From Ilumatobacteraceae bacterium (GTDB lineage Bacteria > Actinomycetota > Acidimicrobiia > Acidimicrobiales > Ilumatobacteraceae): 11,028 bases of DNA. The notes beneath the pieces were generated by a model that was given only the letters and a program-made list of their open reading frames with translations, made no database searches and was not told the DNA's origin. Below are positions 6,314 through 11,028 of this stretch, piece after piece. Each line of letters starts with the position of its first letter. The stretch's first letter is position 1. The stretch spans positions 1-11,028 of the forward strand of contig JALRGJ010000029.1 of NCBI GenBank assembly GCA_023253435.1, in the 5' to 3' direction. The position numbers and the translations under genes were made by a program.

Positions 6314-7759
6314 TTACGGTTGAACCATCCGAGTAACGGGGTTGCTGCCAATACTTCCGTTTGCCCATCCGGCTATCACCGATGAGAACAAGCCTGCACC
6401 ACCACCGGCAAATGTGACCAATAGACCGCCAGGACGGAACTTGGGGAGAGTGGCGGATTCAAGATGAGGTGGGATGCCTTCTGCAATTCCATGCGCACCA
6501 CGAACAAGATCAACTCCTGCTTTCATCGATTTTGCAGTGATCTCTTCCACCAGTTTCTCCCGAGTCCAATTCTCTTGTTGGAAGAGACGGCCATGGTCTG
6601 GACTTATGGTGAGAATGGCATCAAAACCAAGAACAAGTTTTGGATGATGCACCGCTTGTAGACACATCACATATGAATTGACTAGTTCATCTGCAGATCT
6701 TGCAAGTTGGTCCACGATGCAACGCGGACCTTCGCCGGCAAAAACTGTTACTGCATCTTTCCCTTCGGATATCCCGCGTTCCACTGAAAGAGGGGTAAAC
6801 GGTGAACGCTCCTCATCTTCAGCAAAACAGAATGAAATTTTTCCTGGGTTTCCATGAGTTGCGCGATCAACTTCTCCCGGCCTGCCACCACCAACATTGC
6901 GAATGGTGAGTTGCACTGCTCTCCCAATCGTGTTATTCGCCCTGTTGCCTTGACCAAAAACATTGATGCCAGTGTTCATACCGATGGCGCGTGTTCCTGG
7001 ACCGTTACACACAATCACTGGACCAACTGGCATGGTGGTTGCTAAAACGCCATGCATGTTGAATTCGTCATTGCAGACCGCTTCAAGGGCGGTAATCACC
7101 CAAGGAAGATACTCAGGCAAACATCCTGCCATTACTGCGTTGATCGCAATCTTTTCAACAGTGAGCTCAACAAGATCTGGTGGACACAACGCAACAATGT
7201 CTTGAGGATGTCGAGATGTCCCTGTCAACATTTTGAGAACTCGCTCCCGCGTGGGAGGAATGACAGGGAGGCCATCGGTCCATCCACGTGCATAAATTGC
7301 TTCAAATTCATCTTCGGCTGAAGAAAATTCAACAGTCCGAGAAATAACTGGTGAATCACTGAATTTTGCACGAAGCGAATCAACGAGATCAGGGTCAACG
7401 CTCATTGACCCGCACCCTGGTCGCATATCTGGCAGGGCTTCACCTAATGAATTCATTCCGGTTATCGCACGCCATTGATTTTTAGACCACCCAAAAGTTC
7501 TGTCAACTTCAACACCATTCTCAATCTTGAGAATTGTTGGCACTGTCTCAATGTCGTAATGCCAAGACACCGCCAAGTCCGCATCATGTATGTGACTTAC
7601 AGACTCAGGAAAGAGAGGATCGTCTTGTGTGTAGACAGCGAGGGATTTCCCAGCATGAGAGATCTCTGCGAGGAGAGGTTCCACTAATTGGCATGTGGCG
7701 CATTCGCGCTTGACTATTGCGACAAGACCATCTGGTAACTGAGGAGCGTTATGTTCCAT
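6314..7759 (-). CDS. Thioredoxin-like domain fused to a large UGSC-associated domain
   Basis: A 481-residue, apparently cytoplasmic protein. Residues 1 to about 100 look like a thioredoxin fold: VAIVKRECATCQLVEPLL gives a CxxC pair at C20 and C23, and ETVPTILKIENG supplies the cis-proline (P74) strand; WSKNQWRAI follows. A third cysteine, C116, lies in the linker (RPGCGSMS). Residues from about 130 form a second domain that I recognise only as a conserved uncharacterised family (ARGWTDGLPVIPPTRERV near 147-164, Gly-rich GGGRPGEVDRATHGNPGK near 300, FAGGGAGLFSS near 460). No signal peptide or membrane segment is evident. It precedes the UGSC selenoprotein by 24 bases, so the thioredoxin part may reduce that protein or form a complex with it; this is inference from position. 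The start has no Shine-Dalgarno, but TACCGT lies 6 bases upstream. It begins only 22 bases from the divergent tRNA-Sec gene. Confidence 0.85.
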   Translation of the reverse strand: MEHNAPQLPDGLVAIVKRECATCQLVEPLLAEISHAGKSLAVYTQDDPLFPESVSHIHDADLAVSWHYDIETVPTILKIENGVEVDRTFGWSKNQWRAITGMNSLGEALPDMRPGCGSMSVDPDLVDSLRAKFSDSPVISRTVEFSSAEDEFEAIYARGWTDGLPVIPPTRERVLKMLTGTSRHPQDIVALCPPDLVELTVEKIAINAVMAGCLPEYLPWVITALEAVCNDEFNMHGVLATTMPVGPVIVCNGPGTRAIGMNTGINVFGQGNRANNTIGRAVQLTIRNVGGGRPGEVDRATHGNPGKISFCFAEDEERSPFTPLSVERGISEGKDAVTVFAGEGPRCIVDQLARSADELVNSYVMCLQAVHHPKLVLGFDAILTISPDHGRLFQQENWTREKLVEEITAKSMKAGVDLVRGAHGIAEGIPPHLESATLPKFRPGGLLVTFAGGGAGLFSSVIAGWANGSIGSNPVTRMVQP

Positions 7760-7765
7760 GGATGA

Positions 7766-7771
7766 ACGGTA
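7766..7771 (-). promoter_or_regulatory. Candidate -10 element of the selenoprotein operon
   Basis: TACCGT on the minus strand ends 6 bases before the ATG at 7759, the spacing of a leaderless start. A TTG-containing stretch 16-17 bases further upstream, within the D-arm region of the tRNA-Sec gene, could be a weak -35. If correct, the promoter of the selenoprotein operon is embedded in selC. Confidence 0.4.
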
Positions 7772-7775
7772 CCCT
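7770..7775 (+). promoter_or_regulatory. Candidate -10 element of tRNA-Sec
   Basis: TACCCT on the plus strand ends exactly 6 bases before the first base of the tRNA at 7782, which would make transcription begin at or near the mature 5' end. It shares the GTAC centre with the opposite-strand TACCGT, so the two promoters would overlap. No good -35 is seen at the usual distance. An upstream promoter using TTGACT at 7710, inside the neighbouring coding region, is an alternative. Confidence 0.35.
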
Positions 7776-7781
7776 CATGGC

Positions 7782-7877
7782 GGGGGCGTACAAGTACCTG
7801 GTGGGCTTCACTGTCTTCAACACAGTTGGAACGGGCGATCCCCGTTCGGCGGGTTCGATTCCCGTCCGCCTCCGCCA
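7782..7877 (+). tRNA. selC: tRNA-Sec (anticodon UCA)
   Basis: A 96-base tRNA carrying Sec to UGA codons. Seen by eye: acceptor GGGGGCG (7782-7788) pairs with CGCCTCC (7867-7873); D stem AAGTAC with GGGCTT (one A·G mismatch); anticodon stem ACTGT with ACAGT around loop CTTCAAC, anticodon TCA at 7817-7819; a long variable arm GAACGGG with CCCGTTC (7 pairs); T arm GCGGG-TTCGATT-CCCGT; G73 and an encoded CCA. The long variable arm, 6-base D stem, G73 and UCA anticodon identify tRNA-Sec. The eighth acceptor position would be a U·C mismatch; G7848 can instead pair with C7866, giving 7 acceptor plus 6 T-stem pairs in place of the usual bacterial 8 plus 5. The CCA touches the last base of the convergent selB gene. 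Confidence 0.95.
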
Positions 7878-9578
7878 TTACCACTTAGTGCCAGGGACTC
7901 GCAGGTCTGCAACTCGGCGAGTGATGCCGATTTTGTCGAGGCACTCTGCCAGGGGCACAGCATGTTTGCGAGTGATTCCCAATGACTCTCGTAAGTGAGA
8001 GACGCTGAATCCACTTGGTTGTGCAGCCCACAGCAACGCTAAGTGCGGGCGAAGCTCGTTGAGTGTGTCCGCGTGAAACGCAATGAAGTCATGTTCGAAA
8101 ATTAATCCACGTTGCGCTAGTTGCCGAACAGTATTGCGGTCTAGTTGTTGTGTTGAGGGACCAGAAATACCCCACGCACGTATTTGATGAAGCAGTGGAT
8201 GAGTAGCGAGAGAATCAGACTCTGAAAAACGTGCAACATCGCCATCAATGACAACTCCTGGAAGGGTGGAAAGCATTTCTTTTTCATATTCCTGAAGTTC
8301 AGATAACGCAATAGTTGAGTGGTTCTTGAGCCGAGAAAGCAGATCATTTTTTAACAACTCAATGTCTTCCTCGCATGCGTACCACTGACCAAACATTGGT
8401 TCCAAAGCGGCGCCGGTAAGAAGTTGCGCATGTTTTATGTGTACAAAACCTCTTCCGCTCAGAATTGAGTTCACGCTGCCGTCCGGTTGTGATCGTGAAA
8501 TTTTGTTGATCGGATCGATATCGAGAATTACGCCACCACCAAGTGTGGAATTTGTACTGGTGTCACGTAGCAGATATTTGTCACCGGGACGAAGGGGTAG
8601 TGAATTCTCAAAGCGAACTCTCATGGTCCCCGATGAATCTGAATGAATTTTTTCGCCGTTGATAATGCGAATCTTGGCTGACTGCACATTGGATCCAATG
8701 TGCAGGGTGAAACTTCCTCTGTGGCTGACTGGAGATGGAATTTCTCTGAGAGTAGAGAACTGGGCATCAAAGACATTGGTGAGCAACCATGAATCTGGTG
8801 CAATGAGCGCATCTCCTCGTGAAACATCTTCGGTGTGAACACCAACAATGTTGATCGCACAACGAGATCCGGGATCACAGGTTTGTACCTCTCTGCCATG
8901 TGTTTGCATTGAGCGAATGCGTGCAGTTTGTTGTGTTCGAGCAACTACTAATGCATCGTTGGCACTTAATACCGATGTGTCCAAAGTTCCGGTGACAACC
9001 GTGCCGGCACCTTTCATCGTGAATACGCGATCGACAAATAGACGTGGAGCACCAACAGATAGATCCGTTGTGGTGTTTTCTACTAGCTGTGTAAGTACTC
9101 GAACCAATTCATCGAGTCCCAAACCCGTATGTGCAGAGGTGGGGACAATTCCGTGCCAAATTAAGGAACTCAGGGCTAGTCGGCTATTGATTTCCTCAAT
9201 CTGAACTGCAATGTCTTGATCATTGACTCGGTCACATTTTGCTAGTGCAACTAGACCTTGAGAAACTCCAAGCACCTCAAGAATTCCGAGATGTTCCTCA
9301 GTTTGTGGCTTCCATCCTTCTCTGGCATCGATGACAAGAAGTGCAATGTCTACTCCGCTCACTCCGGAAATCATCGTTCGAATGAAATCGGCATGACCGG
9401 GGACATCGATAAAGCTAAGAACAGTCCCCGACGGCGTTGTCACATGGGCAAAACCAAGATCAATTGTCATTCCTTTGCGTTGTTCCTCGGCAAGTCTGTC
9501 CGGATCTATTCCTGTGAGAGCGCGAATGATGGAAGATTTGCCGTGATCAACATGACCTGCGGTGGCAATGACCGTCAT
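7878..9578 (-). CDS. selB: Selenocysteine-specific elongation factor SelB
   Basis: A GTPase that binds Sec-tRNA-Sec and the SECIS hairpin and delivers Sec at UGA. Its 566 residues are within the usual range (about 580-630), slightly short. The G domain shows the P-loop GHVDHGKS (8-15), switch I GMTIDLGFA with T38, DVPGH (58-62), AKCD (113-116) in the NKxD position, and TSA (147-149). Domain II begins near LFVDRVFTMKGAGTVVTGT (180-197). The C-terminal part (about 350-566) has the length and character of the winged-helix RNA-binding repeats, ending with GITRKHAVPLAECLDKIG...RRVADLRV, typical of the last SelB winged helix. The ATG overlaps the selA TGA as ATGA, so the two are translationally coupled. 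The TAA stop is immediately adjacent to the 3' CCA of the opposite-strand selC, and no terminator is present, so selB transcripts probably run antisense into selC. Confidence 0.96.
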   Translation of the reverse strand: MTVIATAGHVDHGKSSIIRALTGIDPDRLAEEQRKGMTIDLGFAHVTTPSGTVLSFIDVPGHADFIRTMISGVSGVDIALLVIDAREGWKPQTEEHLGILEVLGVSQGLVALAKCDRVNDQDIAVQIEEINSRLALSSLIWHGIVPTSAHTGLGLDELVRVLTQLVENTTTDLSVGAPRLFVDRVFTMKGAGTVVTGTLDTSVLSANDALVVARTQQTARIRSMQTHGREVQTCDPGSRCAINIVGVHTEDVSRGDALIAPDSWLLTNVFDAQFSTLREIPSPVSHRGSFTLHIGSNVQSAKIRIINGEKIHSDSSGTMRVRFENSLPLRPGDKYLLRDTSTNSTLGGGVILDIDPINKISRSQPDGSVNSILSGRGFVHIKHAQLLTGAALEPMFGQWYACEEDIELLKNDLLSRLKNHSTIALSELQEYEKEMLSTLPGVVIDGDVARFSESDSLATHPLLHQIRAWGISGPSTQQLDRNTVRQLAQRGLIFEHDFIAFHADTLNELRPHLALLWAAQPSGFSVSHLRESLGITRKHAVPLAECLDKIGITRRVADLRVPGTKW

Positions 9579-10879
9579 GTCTGAGAAAGTTGTTGGAGTG
9601 CTTCAACGATGATGTGGTCATCTGCGGGATGCACGCTTCGCAGATCAAGCAGTGTCTTCCCAGCAACAGTTCGGGCAATGACGGGAACCACATGCGCACG
9701 TAAGCGCTCTCGTGCATCTCCGGCAACTTCTATGCCCCAGGATTCAAGCTCGCTACCAGGTGCACTTCCTGCACCAGCAACCGATATGAGAGGTGTGACT
9801 GCTCCAAATGATGCAGTGGAGACAATAGAAGTTGCTCGCTCATGTAATGAGGAGACTGATTGAGACAGCATGAACCAAAATGGAATCTCTACACACACTG
9901 ATTTTTCACAATAAGAAAGCAATGTTGTTTGTAGCCACATCAGCGTCTGAGCACTGGGTCTGAGAGCACGCATTAACGGATGTTGCGCACACGCATCAAC
10001 CAAGTCTGCTCTTCCGGCGATAACCCCACATTGGGGCCCACCAAGCAACTTGTCTCCACTAAAGGTTACTAATGCTGCGCCATCGGCGAGAGTTTGTTTT
10101 GCCGCTGGTTCTTGTGCGAGCCATGTTGGTACATGAGGAAGGTGGCCTTGAAGCCATGGGCATGAATTGTCAAGAAGTCCAGAGCCAATGTCTGCCACGA
10201 TGGGGACAGAGAGCGATTGCAGTTGTTGGACTGACGTACTTTCGGTGAATCCTTCCAAAGAAAAATTTGAAGGATGAATTTTCATGATTAATGCAACTTC
10301 ATTCTTTTTTGAATGAACTGCTTTCTCGTAGTCCTTGAATCGAGTTTTGTTAGTTGTCCCTACATCTACGAGGCGTGCGCCAGATTGTTCCATCACATCT
10401 GGAATTCTGAAGCCTCCGCCGATCTCTACGCTCTCACCTCGAGACACAACCACGTCTTTTTCATGTGCCAGCGCAGAAAGTACAAGTACAAGAGCAGCTG
10501 CATTGTTATTGACAACGATTGCTTTCTCGGCACCGGTAAGAATTGTTACAAGTTGTGAGACTGATTTCTGACGAGATCCCCGTTCTCCTGAATCCATATT
10601 GAATTCAACATTTGTTGCTCGATGTTGAGGAAAATTTGGCAATGGGGCTCGGCCAAGATTTGAGTGCAGCAGGACGCCCGTTGCGTTGATGACATCTACC
10701 TGCAGGGCATTACTGAATTCCCGCGCGTAAACATGTGCAGTTTCAGAAGCAGTAGATGGTGAGCTAACGATTGCGCGACGGGCGCAATCCACCAGTACCG
10801 AGTGGGGAAGAGCAAATGTTTGACCAAGCTCTCGCGCTAAAACATCAACAGATGGTGGGCGATGTGGCTGATCAGACAT
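9575..10879 (-). CDS. selA: L-seryl-tRNA(Sec) selenium transferase SelA
   Basis: A PLP enzyme that converts Ser-tRNA-Sec to Sec-tRNA-Sec using selenophosphate; family members form large ring-shaped oligomers. From the ATG at 10879 it has 434 residues (E. coli 463). Recognisable segments are INATGVLLHSNLGRAPL (64-80), where bacterial SelA has N-TG-hxTNLGR; VNNNAAALVLVLSAL (123-137); SRGESVEIGGGFRIPDVM (146-163); VGTTNKTR (173-180); and the PLP lysine K277 in TFSGDKLLGGPQ. The frame is open to 10924, but that extension would run through the start of selD and has no homology. No Shine-Dalgarno precedes the ATG; TAGTTT lies 7 bases upstream, suggesting a leaderless mRNA. Its stop is TGA, overlapping the selB ATG; it is the only TGA among the eight complete genes apart from the Sec codon. 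Confidence 0.95.
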   Translation of the reverse strand: MSDQPHRPPSVDVLARELGQTFALPHSVLVDCARRAIVSSPSTASETAHVYAREFSNALQVDVINATGVLLHSNLGRAPLPNFPQHRATNVEFNMDSGERGSRQKSVSQLVTILTGAEKAIVVNNNAAALVLVLSALAHEKDVVVSRGESVEIGGGFRIPDVMEQSGARLVDVGTTNKTRFKDYEKAVHSKKNEVALIMKIHPSNFSLEGFTESTSVQQLQSLSVPIVADIGSGLLDNSCPWLQGHLPHVPTWLAQEPAAKQTLADGAALVTFSGDKLLGGPQCGVIAGRADLVDACAQHPLMRALRPSAQTLMWLQTTLLSYCEKSVCVEIPFWFMLSQSVSSLHERATSIVSTASFGAVTPLISVAGAGSAPGSELESWGIEVAGDARERLRAHVVPVIARTVAGKTLLDLRSVHPADDHIIVEALQQLSQT

Positions 10880-10886
10880 TGAGTTC

Positions 10887-10899
10887 AAACTAGTAGTTT
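10887..10899. promoter_or_regulatory. Palindromic divergent -10 region between selA and selD
   Basis: AAACTA-G-TAGTTT is a perfect 13-base palindrome centred at 10893. Each arm reads TAGTTT toward one gene and ends exactly 7 bases before its start codon (selA ATG at 10879, selD ATG at 10907). This fits two back-to-back TANNNT -10 elements driving leaderless mRNAs, or an operator, or both. The start codons are separated by only 27 bases, and neither has a Shine-Dalgarno. Confidence 0.5.
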
Positions 10900-10906
10900 T
10901 GCTTCC

Positions 10907-11028
10907 ATGTCTTTTAGCCCTCATCTCATCAAGTTGACGGAATGGACATCTTGTGGTGGGTGTGCAGCAAAGTGGGGTGCTTCCTTACTTGCTGATTTTG
11001 TGAGCGACCTGCCTGTTGGGTTTGATGC
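10907..11028 (+). CDS. selD: Selenide, water dikinase SelD (N-terminus only)
   Basis: Makes selenophosphate from selenide and ATP, the selenium donor for SelA. Only 40 codons are present before the right edge. After MSFSPHLI comes KLTEWTSCGGCAAKWG, which aligns with the SelD active-site segment (E. coli LTQYSHGAGCGCK): C19 corresponds to the catalytic Cys17, and K22 to Lys20. The catalytic position is Cys, not Sec as in some SelD; the second E. coli cysteine (Cys19) is Ala here, and an extra Cys16 is present. TAGTTT lies 7 bases before the ATG. The upstream frame has no better start that avoids the opposite-strand selA gene. The identity rests on a short fragment but is well supported by the sel neighbours. 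Confidence 0.87.
   Translation, partial: MSFSPHLIKLTEWTSCGGCAAKWGASLLADFVSDLPVGFD

Noticed and set aside
7817..8014. A minus-strand ORF running through the tRNA-Sec gene
   Set aside because: It lies in another frame across selB and antisense to a clear tRNA, with no start signal.
8848..9204. A 118-codon plus-strand ORF inside selB
   Set aside because: It is antisense to a highly conserved SelB region and has no independent coding evidence.
9509..9577. Readthrough of the selA TGA as a second Sec codon (22 more residues)
   Set aside because: The extension has no family counterpart, the TGA overlaps the selB ATG in the usual coupled ATGA form, and the protein already has a complete SelA C-terminus.
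10880..10924. A 15-residue N-terminal extension of SelA starting at 10924
   Set aside because: It would overlap the start of the divergent selD, lacks a Shine-Dalgarno, and consists of low-complexity basic residues unlike the family.

Overview
The window looks like part of an actinobacterial chromosome of intermediate G+C. That is an inference from three things: a GlnA2-type glutamine synthetase resembling the mycobacterial paralogue, a eukaryote-like GlnII beside it, and many start codons with no Shine-Dalgarno sequence but a TANNNT element 6-7 bases upstream, as in the leaderless transcripts common in actinobacteria. No phage, insertion sequence, CRISPR array or rRNA is visible. The window is gene-dense; the longest gap is about 180 bases.

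Left part (1-5100), ordinary metabolism. On the minus strand lie the 5' portion of a type I glutamine synthetase (glnA2-like, cut by the window edge) and a complete type II glutamine synthetase (glnII), separated by a strong terminator. Divergent from glnII is a glutamine-dependent NAD+ synthetase (nadE), so ammonia assimilation sits next to an enzyme that consumes glutamine. Its 3' end overlaps the end of an MFS transporter gene on the opposite strand; that gene lies 3 bases behind a histidine-phosphatase gene.

Right part (5768-11028), a nearly complete selenocysteine (Sec) locus. It contains selD (start only, plus strand), selA and selB (minus strand, overlapping ATGA), the gene for tRNA-Sec with a UCA anticodon (plus strand, abutting the selB stop codon), and what is very probably a selenoprotein. 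Two adjacent reading frames separated only by an in-frame UGA read as one 173-residue protein with the motif U-G-S-C-T-S-C, which marks the UGSC family. A hairpin just after the UGA fits a bacterial SECIS element. Directly upstream, in the same apparent operon, is a 481-residue protein with an N-terminal thioredoxin-like CATC domain and a large C-terminal domain; it is a plausible redox or catalytic partner.

In the likely scheme, SelD makes selenophosphate, SelA converts Ser-tRNA-Sec to Sec-tRNA-Sec, and SelB delivers it to the UGA of the UGSC mRNA. Supply machinery and client gene therefore share about 5 kb. The most interesting points are the UGSC selenoprotein with its thioredoxin-fusion partner, the tight interleaving of selC with its neighbours, and a 13-base palindrome serving two apparently leaderless, divergent sel genes.
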